Shown: positions 8,459 to 16,031, counted from the stretch's first letter. The stretch is 64,000 nucleotides of DNA from ATX-6F1 sp943369485 (GCA_943369485.1 CALRNH020000006.1:124001-188000), one strand, 5' to 3'. Notes: a model not told the origin generated them from the letters alone. A program made the numbers and translations.

Positions 8459-9058
8459 TCAGGCGGAGGCCAGATTGGCGGCCACGAACTCCCAGTTCAC
8501 CAGCTTGTCGAGGAAGGTGGTCATGTAGTCAGGGCGGCGGTTCTGGTAGTCGAGGTAGTAGGCGTGCTCCCAGACATCCATGGTGAGCAGGGCCTTCTGG
8601 CCATGGGCCAGGGGCAGATCGGCGTTGGCGGTTTTGGTGATCTTCAAGGTGTCCCCATCAAGCACGAGCCAGGCCCAGCCGCTGCCGAACTGGGTAGCGC
8701 CGGCCGCCTTGAACTGGGTGGCGAATTCCTCGAAGCTGCCGAAGTCAGCGGCGATCTTCTCGGCCAAGGCGCCGGTGGGCACGCCGCCACCGCCGGGCTT
8801 GATGCTCTGCCAGTAGAAGGTGTGGTTCCAGACCTGGGCAGCGTTGTTGAAGATTCCCGCCTTGGTGGCATCACCGGCCACCGCCAGGATCACCTCCTCG
8901 AGGCTCTTGGCTTCGAGGTCGGTGCCTTCCAACAGCTTGTTGAGGTTGGTCACGTAAGCCGCATGGTGCTTGCCGTGGTGGAACTCCAGGGTCTGGCGGG
9001 AGATATGGGGCTCGAGCGCATCGAGGCCGTAGGGCAGCGCGGGCAGCGTGTGAGCCAT
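8459..9058 (-). CDS. sodB: Superoxide dismutase [Fe]
   Basis: Cytosolic enzyme converting superoxide to peroxide and oxygen. The 199-residue protein has all four metal ligands: His27, His79 in AAQVWNHTFYW, Asp161 and His165 in MDVWEHAYY. Gln75 in NNAAQVWNH and the AGATQFGSGW sequence are the pattern of iron rather than manganese enzymes. No signal peptide is present. It is a single gene with its own probable terminator, between the toxin-antitoxin pair and an FKBP gene. Confidence 0.95.
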   Translation of the reverse strand: MAHTLPALPYGLDALEPHISRQTLEFHHGKHHAAYVTNLNKLLEGTDLEAKSLEEVILAVAGDATKAGIFNNAAQVWNHTFYWQSIKPGGGGVPTGALAEKIAADFGSFEEFATQFKAAGATQFGSGWAWLVLDGDTLKITKTANADLPLAHGQKALLTMDVWEHAYYLDYQNRRPDYMTTFLDKLVNWEFVAANLASA

Positions 9059-9145
9059 GAAATCGGAACCGTTCCGGGTTGAAAGACCACTGTACCGAGG
9101 TGGTTTGGGCCCCGGTGGTGGTGCGGGAGACGCCGGCGGGTGCGA

Positions 9146-9838
9146 TCAGCCGCCTACCCCCAGCAGTTCCACCTCGAAGATCAAGGTGGCGTCGGGGGGG
9201 ATGACGCCGCCGGCCCCGCGGGAGCCGTAGCCCAGATCGGGCGGGATCACCAGCTTGCGTTTGCCGCCCACCTTCATGCCGGCGACGCCCTCGTCCCAGC
9301 CTTGGATCACCCGGCCGGCTCCCAGGGGGAAGGAGAAGGGGCCGCGTCCATCCGTGCTGTCGAACACCTTGCCGCTGGTCAGGCTGCCGGTGTAGTTCAC
9401 CTTGACCGTCTGACCCGCCACGGCCTCAGCGCCGGTGCCCAGCACCAGCTCGGTGATCCGCAGGCCGCTGGGGGTGACGCGCTCCTTGGGGGCGGTGAGG
9501 TCGCCGCCGAGGGCACCGGCCTGGGCGAGGTCGGACACATTCTCGGGGCTGGGGCCGGAGCTGGGTTCAGGGGCCATGGCGAACAGAGTGGGGTTGGGGT
9601 CGTTGGGATCGAGCTCGAAGCGGCCCAGGGCCGGTTGAGCCAGGGCCGGTTGAGCAGTGGCGCCAGTGCTGAGTGGGGCCGTGGAGGTGCGGACGACGGC
9701 CTGCTGGAGATCACCATTCCCCTGGACAACAGGATTCATGGCACTGGCGTTGACAGCCGTGGGGGCCACCAGCTGGCTCACGAGGGCGAGCAGCAGGCAG
9801 ACCATGCAGACGCCGGAACTGATCAGGATGTCGCGCAT
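9146..9838 (-). CDS. FKBP-type peptidyl-prolyl cis-trans isomerase, membrane-anchored or exported
   Basis: Prolyl isomerase of 230 residues. A hydrophobic N-terminal segment (residues 4-30, ISSGVCMVCLLLALVSQLVA) acts as signal or anchor, so the enzyme probably works in the periplasm or thylakoid lumen. A low-complexity linker of about 85 residues follows. The FKBP domain fills the C-terminal half, with VKVNYTGSLTSGKVFDST, FPLGAGRVIQGWDEGVAGM and the closing LIFEVELLGV. It lies between sodB and the phasin-like gene on the same strand. Confidence 0.88.
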   Translation of the reverse strand: MRDILISSGVCMVCLLLALVSQLVAPTAVNASAMNPVVQGNGDLQQAVVRTSTAPLSTGATAQPALAQPALGRFELDPNDPNPTLFAMAPEPSSGPSPENVSDLAQAGALGGDLTAPKERVTPSGLRITELVLGTGAEAVAGQTVKVNYTGSLTSGKVFDSTDGRGPFSFPLGAGRVIQGWDEGVAGMKVGGKRKLVIPPDLGYGSRGAGGVIPPDATLIFEVELLGVGG

Positions 9839-9892
9839 GGCCGGGGCCCGTTGCAGGTGGGGCCGATTCTGCCAGTCAGCTCATGGAGCCGA

Positions 9893-10234
9893 TCAATCCG
9901 GGATCTCTCGCAGCTCCGGGCGGCTGCGCAGGAGCTGCTCCAGCCGGTCGATGCGGCCCCGCAGCTCATCCACCTCCTTCTGGCGGGCCAGGCCCACGTC
10001 CTGGAGGAAGTGGTCGAGGTTGCGCTCCAGGTCGCGCTCCACCTGCCGTTGCACGTCGGGGTCCTCCCCCCGCAGCCCCGTCAGCACCGCCTCCACCAGG
10101 GTGGCGGCCTGGGAGGGGTCCAGCCTTCCGCTGCTGACCCAATCCTGGGTGACCTGCCGCAGGCGCTCCGCCACCAGGGAGGTGGTTCCCAGGCCCCGCA
10201 GCAGCAGTTGCTGGAGAACGTTGTCGCGATCCAT
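9893..10234 (-). CDS. Phasin-like helical protein
   Basis: A 113-residue protein predicted to be almost entirely helical: MDRDNVLQQLLLRGLGTTSL leads into an amphipathic stretch, and the C-terminal half is a charged coiled coil (VERDLERNLDHFLQDVGLA, DELRGRIDRLEQLLRS). This is the layout of the short phasin-like/PhaI family that coats or organises granules, but no PHA genes are near, so the granule role is only a family inference. It diverges from lnt. Confidence 0.6.
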   Translation of the reverse strand: MDRDNVLQQLLLRGLGTTSLVAERLRQVTQDWVSSGRLDPSQAATLVEAVLTGLRGEDPDVQRQVERDLERNLDHFLQDVGLARQKEVDELRGRIDRLEQLLRSRPELREIPD

Positions 10235-10305
10235 GGCCGTTAGGTGGGTGGTTGTGGGGGATGACCAACCCTTCTTGACCCTGACGCTTCCTAGCCTCCC
10301 TGGCG

Positions 10306-11790
10306 ATGGGCAATGACCGGCACGTGTGGGGGCTCACCGCCCTGGGGGCAGGGTTCCTGGCCGGTGTGGCCCTGCCGCCTCTGGGGTCTCCGCCGCTGCT
10401 CTGGCTGGCGTTGGTGCCCCTGTGGGCCATACCCCAGGGTCATCGGCCGCGGCCGTTCCTGCTGGGGTTTCTCTGGGGCCTGGGGGCGGTGCTGGCCTCC
10501 CATCGTTGGCTGCTTTGGTTGCACCCGCTGGATTGGGTAGGGGTACCTGGACCCCTGAGCCTGCCGCTCGTGAGCGGGCTGTGGATTGCCCTTGGCCTGT
10601 TGGGGGGGCTGCTGGTGGGCCTCTGGCGCTGGCTTTTCGGGTGGTTCGGGGTGGAGCGCTTCAGCACGGCCCTGATCGGCGCGCTGCTCTGGGGGCTGGG
10701 CGAGACGCTGTTGGCGAAAGGTCCCCTGTTCTGGATTGGCCTGGGGGGATCGGCGCTGCCGGGTGATCCGGCCCTGGCGGGGCTGGCGGCCCTGGGGGGG
10801 AGCGCCCTGGTGGCGAGCGCCCAGTTGCTGATCGCTTGGGCCCTGGCGCGGGTCGTCCTGGGCCGGGAGGGCTCAGCGCGGCGGCGCTGGGCGCTGCTGG
10901 TGGCGCTGGCGCTGATGCTGCACCTGGTTGGGGCACTGGCGCTGGCTGCTGCCGGGGGTGCGGCAGGGGGTGGGGCCCTGCCTTCGTTGCGGCTCTTGGT
11001 GCTCCAGCCGGCCATCCCCACGCGCGAGAAATTTCGGGTCAGCCAGCAACAGCGGCTCCTGGATCTTCTGGCCATGGCCCAGAAGGAAGCCGCCCAGCGC
11101 CGCGCCGATGCCCTGCTGCTGCCCGAGGGGGCCCTGCCCCCGGGAGAACCCCTGCCGCTGCCGGCCGGCTCGGTGGTGCTGGGCGGGGGTTTCCGCTACG
11201 CCGGCTCGCAGCTGCGCAGCAGCCTGCTGCGCTTCTCCCCGGGCGAGCGGCTACCCGAGCACTGGGTGGACAAGCACCGCCTGGTGCCCCTCGGGGAGTG
11301 GGTGCCGTTCGCTGGCTGGTGGCGTTGGGCGGGGCTCTCGGCCGTGGGTGGCGTCACGTCGGGGTCTCCTTCGCGTCTGCTGGCGGCTGAGGGCGCCAAC
11401 CCCGTTGGGGCGGTTGGGGTGGCGATCTGCTACGAGCTCAGCGATGGAGCCGCCTTGGCCGGCGCCGTTCGGGGCGGCGCCGGCTGGCTGCTGGCCAGCG
11501 CCAACCTGGATCCCTACCCCGCCCAGCTGCAGGAGCAGTTCGTTGCCCTGGCCCGTCTGCGGGCGATCGAAACAGGCCGCTGGCTGGTGAGTTCGGCCAA
11601 CACCGGCCCCTCGCTGGTGGTGGATGCCCAGGGCCGGGTGCGCTCGCGCCTGGCCCCCGGCCGCGCCCGCACCGGCGTGATGGAACTTCAGCCGCGCCGC
11701 GCCTTCACCGCCTATGACCGCTGGGGTGACGCTCCGTTGCTGCTGCTGCTGGCTGGGGCGCTGCTGGTGCGGGCACTGGAGCGCCGATGA
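10306..11790 (+). CDS. lnt: Apolipoprotein N-acyltransferase
   Basis: Lnt adds the third acyl chain to the N-terminal cysteine of lipoproteins. The 494-residue protein has an N-terminal set of about six hydrophobic segments (residues 8-215), then a nitrilase-like domain. The catalytic triad is visible as Glu in LLLPEGALPPG, Lys in WVDKHRLVPLGEW and Cys in VAICYELSD. A final membrane segment closes the protein (LLLLLAGALLVRAL). The start ATG at 10306 is 71 bases from the divergent phasin-like gene. Confidence 0.92.
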   Translation: MGNDRHVWGLTALGAGFLAGVALPPLGSPPLLWLALVPLWAIPQGHRPRPFLLGFLWGLGAVLASHRWLLWLHPLDWVGVPGPLSLPLVSGLWIALGLLGGLLVGLWRWLFGWFGVERFSTALIGALLWGLGETLLAKGPLFWIGLGGSALPGDPALAGLAALGGSALVASAQLLIAWALARVVLGREGSARRRWALLVALALMLHLVGALALAAAGGAAGGGALPSLRLLVLQPAIPTREKFRVSQQQRLLDLLAMAQKEAAQRRADALLLPEGALPPGEPLPLPAGSVVLGGGFRYAGSQLRSSLLRFSPGERLPEHWVDKHRLVPLGEWVPFAGWWRWAGLSAVGGVTSGSPSRLLAAEGANPVGAVGVAICYELSDGAALAGAVRGGAGWLLASANLDPYPAQLQEQFVALARLRAIETGRWLVSSANTGPSLVVDAQGRVRSRLAPGRARTGVMELQPRRAFTAYDRWGDAPLLLLLAGALLVRALERR

Positions 11791-11793
11791 CAG

Positions 11794-11816
11794 CGGCGAC
11801 TATCTCTGCTGGGAGA
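11794..11816 (+). repeat. Arm of a 23-bp exact inverted repeat (partner 13347-13369)
   Basis: The 23 bases starting CGGCGACTATCTC just past the lnt stop recur exactly on the opposite strand inside the unassigned gene at 13057-13821, where they encode the residues GDYLCWE. The arms are 1.5 kb apart and flank the methyltransferase-like gene and the small membrane protein gene. This looks like the scar of a local duplication or inversion. Confidence 0.7.
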
Positions 11817-12060
11817 CCAGGTCGGTGTCCTTCATCGGGGCTGCGTCATCGATCATCAGGTTGTGGTCGTCGATGGTCACAGGGGCGGGGTGGCTGATGG
11901 CGACCCGCACGTCGTTCAACGTGGAGATGATGACGATGGGAACGCCAACGAGGCCGGTCGGTGATCGGTAGCTGATCGCTCCTGTGCTGCCGTGATCACC
12001 GCCCCGCTGCCTGGATGGTTCACCACCTGAGGCCCGGGTGAGCCGGGGTTCCCACGATCG
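11800..12060 (-). other. Unassigned open frame in the lnt-methyltransferase gap, possible gene remnant
   Basis: The 326 bases between lnt and the next gene hold an 86-codon minus-strand open frame ending in TAG. Its C-terminal half looks protein-like: a hydrophobic LVGVPIVIISTL segment, then NDVRVAISHPAPVTIDDHN. No ATG opens it; TTG at 11919 would give 40 residues. Its stop lies inside the 23-bp repeat copy, so the reading end may be created by a rearrangement. I do not recognise the sequence. It may be the remains of a longer gene. Confidence 0.3.
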
Positions 12061-12116
12061 TCACCGAGGGTGCTGTGGCTCGCCACCATGGCGTTGAGAA
12101 CTGATGGCATGCGCTG

Positions 12117-12770
12117 ATGGTGGTCCTTGTGCTTGATGAAATCGAACGCCGCAAGCTGGATCGCTCCGACGATGCCGTCTTCTACGCCGAGCCCCGTTTC
12201 GTGCATCATCTCGACGGTGCCTTCCGCCAGCGGCTGTCGACCCTCTACCGGGAGCGGATTCCCCCAGGTGCCGTGGTGCTCGACCTGATGAGCAGCTGGG
12301 TGAGTCACCTGCCTGAGGACGTCAACTACCAGGAGGTGATCGGCCATGGGCTCAATCCAGCCGAGCTGGCGGCCAACCCACGCCTGGATCGCCACTGGGT
12401 GCAGAACCTCAACCTCAGCCAACGGCTGCCCCTGGAGGAGGCCAGCGTGGATGCTGTGCTGATCGCGGCTGGCTGGCAGTATCTGCAGCAGCCCGAACAC
12501 CTGGCCGCTGAGCTGCTCCGGATCGTGCGCCCCGGCGGTCAGACGATCGTGGCCTTCTCGAACCGGATGTTCGTCCAGAAGGCCCCGCGTGTCTGGACCG
12601 ATGGCAGCGATCAGGATCACCTGGCCTACGTGAGCCGGGTGCTCCAAGCCCAGGGCTGGCCTTCCCCCCGGCTGATCGCCGAAGGCACCCGGGCCGAGGG
12701 CCCTTTGGGTTGGATTGGGGGGCAAGGGGATCCTTTCTTCGCCGTTGTTGCCGAAAAGAGAGCGAACTGA
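12117..12770 (+). CDS. SAM-dependent methyltransferase-like protein
   Basis: A 217-residue protein with a class I methyltransferase outline: VVLDLMSSWVSHLP stands where motif I (usually DxGxGxG) is expected, LPLEEASVDAVLIAAGWQYL resembles motif II, and LLRIVRPGGQTIVAFSNRMF is a good motif III. The Gly-rich SAM loop is replaced by MSSWVSHLP, a variant I associate with a conserved cyanobacterial/plant family, so SAM binding is not certain. The substrate is unknown. The start ATG has no clear ribosome site; a GTG four codons in is an alternative. Confidence 0.65.
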   Translation: MVVLVLDEIERRKLDRSDDAVFYAEPRFVHHLDGAFRQRLSTLYRERIPPGAVVLDLMSSWVSHLPEDVNYQEVIGHGLNPAELAANPRLDRHWVQNLNLSQRLPLEEASVDAVLIAAGWQYLQQPEHLAAELLRIVRPGGQTIVAFSNRMFVQKAPRVWTDGSDQDHLAYVSRVLQAQGWPSPRLIAEGTRAEGPLGWIGGQGDPFFAVVAEKRAN

Positions 12771-12803
12771 ACCGCAGCCCGGGGCTGCCCGTGGTCGCGG
12801 TTC
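12769..12803. repeat. Inverted repeat after the methyltransferase-like gene
   Basis: GAACCGC (12769-12775) pairs with GCGGTTC (12797-12803), and an inner AGCCCGGGGCT is itself self-complementary. The hairpin begins at the stop codon of the upstream gene. No T run follows. Its right arm runs into the HLR1 site, so it may separate the upstream transcript from the next promoter. Confidence 0.4.
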
Positions 12804-12818
12804 ACATTCCTTTACATT
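12801..12818 (+). promoter_or_regulatory. HLR1-type element (RpaB-binding motif)
   Basis: TTCACATT-CC-TTTACATT is two 8-base direct repeats separated by 2 bases, matching the HLR1 consensus (G/T)TTACA(T/A)(T/A)-NN-repeat at 15 of 16 positions. HLR1 is bound by the response regulator RpaB, which represses or activates photosynthesis and high-light genes. It lies 24 bases before the start codon of the small membrane protein gene. RpaB binding itself is inferred. Confidence 0.6.
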
Positions 12819-12842
12819 AGGTTTGGGGAAAGCTCTGGTCCC

Positions 12843-13055
12843 ATGCTTGAAGCCCTCTTCCCCATCGTCTACATGGTCAGTTTCGCCGTGATCGCCGGTG
12901 GAGCCTTCGCCTTGATGACCCAGAACCTTCGCGGCGCCTCCCGCAGCCCGGCTCCCCGTCAACGCCACCCCGAAGCGCCCGCTCCAGGGGAAGAGGTGCT
13001 CTACGTCGACCTCGGCCGCGAACGGCTGGAGCAGCTCTATGAGTTGCCGTCCTGA
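12843..13055 (+). CDS. Small single-span membrane protein, DUF2973-like
   Basis: A 70-residue protein: a hydrophobic segment at residues 3-27 (EALFPIVYMVSFAVIAGGAF), then a Pro/Arg-rich linker and the conserved-looking end LYVDLGRERLEQLYELPS. This layout matches the short cyanobacterial family DUF2973, whose members end in a similar Leu-x-x-Leu-Tyr motif; the match is from memory and moderate. The HLR1 element just upstream suggests light control. Its stop is one base from the end of the convergent gene. Confidence 0.6.
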   Translation: MLEALFPIVYMVSFAVIAGGAFALMTQNLRGASRSPAPRQRHPEAPAPGEEVLYVDLGRERLEQLYELPS

Positions 13056-13056
13056 G

Positions 13057-13821
13057 TCAGGCCAGGTCTTCGGCGGATACGGTGATGCTCGTGTGTTCGC
13101 GATAAATCTCATCGCCCATGTCGTCGACGCTGAATGACGTCCAGGTGACGGATGGCTCAGATTCAGTCAACGCTATGGGCCATTCAATCCGGCGTCGCTG
13201 GTAGGTGAGGCCGACACAGGTGAGTTCCTGATCATTGGCCATGAGTGACCAGAGCAGGCGCAGGTCACCCCGGTCGTAGGCAATGGGATTCTTCACCTGA
13301 TCACCCTCAACGGGAAAGCCAGGCTTCAATTGGAGTCTGCGCTGATTCTCCCAGCAGAGATAGTCGCCGTTGTCTGTGGGATAGAACCAGCAACTTTCAT
13401 GGGTGATCTCCCTCAGTGAAACGTGATCGAGGCAGGTGATCTGATCAATCGCGATTGGGGAAGTTTGTTCCTGGCTCGGATCAACCCCGAGCGAACCTTG
13501 GAGTTCATAGGCCCCAAGCCAGAGGGTGGTGGTGTCGAAATGGGGGATCACGGCATCACAGATCAGTTGACGCTGCTCGAAAGCCCCTGATTCTGGAGCT
13601 GGAACCAGCCCTCTGAAGGGATCATCTCCATGGCCGTTGGCATGGCCCGAAGCCACCAGGGCGTCGAGGCTGCGATCGACATCCGTGGGAACGCTGAACA
13701 TGCGCAGGGCCGAGCCATGACCCACCCCCAGGAGTTGAGCGGCCAGAAGCTCCTCCCAGGTGACCTTGTCACCGGGAAGAGCGTCCTGGGGCGCCAGAAC
13801 AAAAACGAGTGGATGCTCCAT
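13057..13821 (-). CDS. Unassigned protein
   Basis: A 254-residue soluble protein I do not recognise. It starts MEHPLVFVLAPQDALPGDKV and has no signal peptide or membrane segment. The middle is rich in Asp, Thr and aromatic residues, with cysteines in QLICDAV, QITCLDH, ESCWFY and YLCWEN, too scattered for an obvious metal site. Codon use looks less GC-biased than neighbouring core genes. One 23-base stretch is duplicated in inverted orientation beyond lnt. It is convergent with the small DUF2973-like gene. Confidence 0.6.
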   Translation of the reverse strand: MEHPLVFVLAPQDALPGDKVTWEELLAAQLLGVGHGSALRMFSVPTDVDRSLDALVASGHANGHGDDPFRGLVPAPESGAFEQRQLICDAVIPHFDTTTLWLGAYELQGSLGVDPSQEQTSPIAIDQITCLDHVSLREITHESCWFYPTDNGDYLCWENQRRLQLKPGFPVEGDQVKNPIAYDRGDLRLLWSLMANDQELTCVGLTYQRRRIEWPIALTESEPSVTWTSFSVDDMGDEIYREHTSITVSAEDLA

Positions 13822-13900
13822 GGTCCTGAGGCGTTACCGCTGCAGCATTCGGGCCGGGTGGAGAGATCTTCGCCGATCTCGGGGAGTCGGCGGGACTGAA

Positions 13901-14050
13901 TCAGCCGAGGCCGATCTGGGCAAGGATGCTCTGACCCGTGAGGAGCTCGGTCCCGAGCCCGATCACGAAGCCGAGCATGGCCAGACGGCCATTCCAGGTC
14001 TCAGCGAAGGCAACGAAACCGAAGCGGGGAGCGGGGGGAGAGGAGGCCAT
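13901..14050 (-). CDS. hli: High-light-inducible protein (short, single helix)
   Basis: A 49-residue one-helix chlorophyll-binding protein of the Hlip/SCP group, which sits in thylakoid membranes and protects pigment-protein complexes under strong light. The helix carries FAETWNGRLAMLGF, the ExxNxRxAM chlorophyll-binding signature, then IGLGTELLTGQSIL. The ATG at 14050 gives the normal length; longer in-frame starts would add unrelated sequence. It is preceded by an HLR1-like element and is alone on its strand. Confidence 0.92.
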   Translation of the reverse strand: MASSPPAPRFGFVAFAETWNGRLAMLGFVIGLGTELLTGQSILAQIGLG

Positions 14051-14081
14051 GGGAAACAGGATGGTTGCGAAACTTGAAGAT

Positions 14082-14099
14082 ATTGTAAAGGCTCGTAAA
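14082..14099 (-). promoter_or_regulatory. HLR1-like element upstream of hli
   Basis: On the minus strand TTTACGAG-CC-TTTACAAT: the downstream half is a perfect HLR1 repeat, the upstream half matches at six of eight positions, with the required 2-base spacer. It lies about 31 bases upstream of the hli start, and TACAAT could serve as the -10 box. Binding by RpaB at high-light genes is established for this motif; here it is inferred. Confidence 0.55.
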
Positions 14100-14545
14100 G
14101 CTGATGGAGCGTGTTCAGCGCTGCCATCGAGGGCCATAAGGATCGAAGCGCCTCTGCTTGGCCAGCGGCTGGGGGCGTCGAGCCGCTCGGTGGCGTGGGG
14201 CCGGTTGGCGTGGGGTCGCCGGCGCTGACGATCCGGTCGCGGCTCGGAAAGTCTCGATGGCTCAAAGCTTTCGCTGGCGTTTCCAGGCTGGCTGATGGGC
14301 TGCAATGCCGTCCCCTGGACCGCCTACTGATCAACCACTGGCCATTCTCCGGCGCCCCGGCTCGAGATCGAGCTCCTGCGGGTCACCAGCCCCAGGCGCC
14401 AGCGCCGGCCGCTGGGCTGGCGCCCCATCGGATCCGTTCAGCCTTGAACGCTCAGGCTGATCGATCCATGGTTGCGATTCATCGCAGATGCCTACCCATG
14501 CCTGGCGGGAGGTTGATGCGGTGATTCCTGGGCCGTGCGGGGGGC
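14100..14545. other. Gene-free stretch between hli and the next open frame
   Basis: About 445 bases. Open frames run through it on both strands, but their translations are Arg/Pro/Ala-rich with no recognisable domain and no ribosome sites, so I call none. The hli promoter region is at its left edge. Nothing else is supported. Confidence 0.5.
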
Positions 14546-15139
14546 GTGGCGCGGAATCGGCTGCCGGCCGTTGGACTCCCCGTGGTGGTGCTGGTCATCG
14601 GCGCCCTGGTGCTGCAGCGCTGGAGTGAGCGACTGCCACCCGGGCTGCAGCGACGGTCCGAGCGTCCCTTGCTGATCTGGAACGCCGGCATCGGCCTGAT
14701 CGTTGCGCTTTCGATGCTGCTCTGGTTGCTGCGGCGCAAGGGGCTTGATTGGCTTGCCTCGCTTCCGTTGCTGCGCGGCTCAGCGTTCATAACGGCTTGG
14801 GGTTGTTCGCCACGGCCCCCTCAGCCAGCGGCCACCAGCGCTCCACCACCGCCGGGGTGCCGTACCAGCTCTCCCCGAAGGCTCCGCCGTGGGCCACCCC
14901 CGGCAGCACCACGGCGGTTGACCCCTCCAGCAGGGCCGAGGCCACCGGCACCAGCCCGTCGCCGCGGTCGTTGGCATCGCCGGTGCTGTTGCGGTAGGCC
15001 GTCGGCGCCAGACGCCGGGCCATGGGGGTGGCGCTCGGCAGACCCAGATCGCCCGCCACCGAGACGTAACTCACCTGATCAGCGAACGCCGATCCCTGCA
15101 GGCGCTGCTGCACCATCCGGCGCAGCAGCGTGGCCTTGA
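14546..15139 (+). CDS. Possible two-span membrane protein, 3' end doubtful
   Basis: From a GTG start, the first 75 residues look real: a hydrophobic segment (LPVVVLVIGALVLQ), a basic loop (RSERLPP-like WSERLPPGLQRRSERP), then a second segment (WNAGIGLIVALSMLLWLL) and RRKGLDW. After about residue 80 the frame runs antisense through the hydrolase gene and becomes Pro/Ala/Arg-rich, which is not credible protein. Either the true gene ends near 14790 after a frameshift, or the frame is fortuitous. No family is recognised. Confidence 0.35.
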   Translation: MARNRLPAVGLPVVVLVIGALVLQRWSERLPPGLQRRSERPLLIWNAGIGLIVALSMLLWLLRRKGLDWLASLPLLRGSAFITAWGCSPRPPQPAATSAPPPPGCRTSSPRRLRRGPPPAAPRRLTPPAGPRPPAPARRRGRWHRRCCCGRPSAPDAGPWGWRSADPDRPPPRRNSPDQRTPIPAGAAAPSGAAAWP

Positions 15140-15506
15140 GCGCCGTGTGGGGGCTTCCCAGCATCACCAGCGCGCCGCTCAGGGCTTTGCCGTCGTAGCA
15201 CCGGCCCTGGAACGGAGCGTCATCGAGAAACAGCCGCAGCATGATTCCACCGGAGATGTGGCCGATCAGCGTCACCCGGCCTGTGGGGGAGTGCTGGGCC
15301 AGGTCGGCCACGGCCGCTGCCACCCGATCGAGGATCCGCGCCCAGGCGAAGGCGAACACGGTGAGCAGCCATTCGGCCTTGCCTACCGCGACCACCTGAA
15401 CCGGTTGCCCGCTCAGCTGCCCAAGCTGCGTGGCCATCGGGACGTAGGCCTCGGGGCTGATCAGGAAGCCGCCGAGGATCACGATCGGTTGCGAGGGCAA
15501 GGGCAT
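14787..15506 (-). CDS. Alpha/beta-hydrolase (lipase/esterase-like) with altered nucleophile elbow
   Basis: A 239-residue cytosolic protein. It starts MPLPSQPIVILGGFLISPEAY, a typical first strand of cyanobacterial/plant lipase-like hydrolases. The nucleophile elbow reads GHISGGIM; the family pattern G-x-S-x-G would give GHSxGG, so the serine is displaced by one and Ile stands in its place. DRGDGLVPVASALLEG and LPGVAHGG supply plausible Asp and His of the triad. The first ATG with a family-like N-terminus is used; the frame is open further upstream. Activity is uncertain. Confidence 0.7.
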   Translation of the reverse strand: MPLPSQPIVILGGFLISPEAYVPMATQLGQLSGQPVQVVAVGKAEWLLTVFAFAWARILDRVAAAVADLAQHSPTGRVTLIGHISGGIMLRLFLDDAPFQGRCYDGKALSGALVMLGSPHTALKATLLRRMVQQRLQGSAFADQVSYVSVAGDLGLPSATPMARRLAPTAYRNSTGDANDRGDGLVPVASALLEGSTAVVLPGVAHGGAFGESWYGTPAVVERWWPLAEGAVANNPKPL

Positions 15507-15593
15507 CGCGGGGGGTGACGGCGTAAAGGCAGCATGCCCAACGGGATCCGCCTCTGGAAGACTGGGATCAGGCGCTGATCGGAGCGCCCTGCG

Positions 15594-15894
15594 GTGACGC
15601 CAGAGCCCAGCTTCTCCGCTGCAGGCCCGCAGGCCCTGGGCCTGCCCGCTGGCCGCTCCTAATCTCTGCAGCAGCGGCCGCAGCCGCCATGGCTGGATCT
15701 GCGACGGCGCCCACCTCGGCACCGGCCTGATCGCCCGTGAGGTTCTGCGGGCGGAGCCTGGCACCGTGCTGGTGTGCGGCTGCGGCTGCTCCTGCCGCTC
15801 TCCCCTTTGCGATGGCAGCCATGACAAGCCGCCCCGAACACCCTGGTGGACATGGTGGCGATGGGAGATCGCATGCGCCAGGTCGTCTTCATGA
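15594..15894 (+). pseudogene. Tandem CDGSH iron-sulfur protein interrupted by one frameshift
   Basis: CDGSH proteins bind 2Fe-2S clusters through three Cys and one His. In one frame the second motif is perfect, CGCGCSCRSPLCDGSH (15775-15822), and a first, CSSGRSRHGWICDGAH (15667-15714), matches except for Ser at the second Cys and Trp at the Pro. That frame has no start codon. A GTG at 15594, with GGAG nine bases upstream, opens a frame reading VTPEPSFSAAGPQALGLPAG that ends at a TAA near 15658. Removing one base there joins the two into a protein of about 100 residues. It is a pseudogene or a sequencing error. Confidence 0.7.
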
Positions 15895-16031
15895 AGACCG
15901 GCTGCTTGTGGTGATCAGCCGTGTCAGCTGCTTGAGCGGGGCGAGATGGCGTTGTGAAGCGCAAGCTCTGACCACCTTGGGTGCCTAGTAGGGTTCATGA
16001 AACATCGCTTAAGAGCAAGGGGGGACGAACC

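Noticed and set aside
11916..13112. A 398-codon minus-strand frame across the methyltransferase-like gene
   Set aside because: The plus-strand gene has a coherent methyltransferase pattern, while this frame has none and would cover the HLR1 site and the small membrane gene.
14111..14524. A 137-codon plus-strand frame after the short hli gene
   Set aside because: Arg/Ala/Pro-rich translation with no domain; it starts in the region containing the hli promoter.
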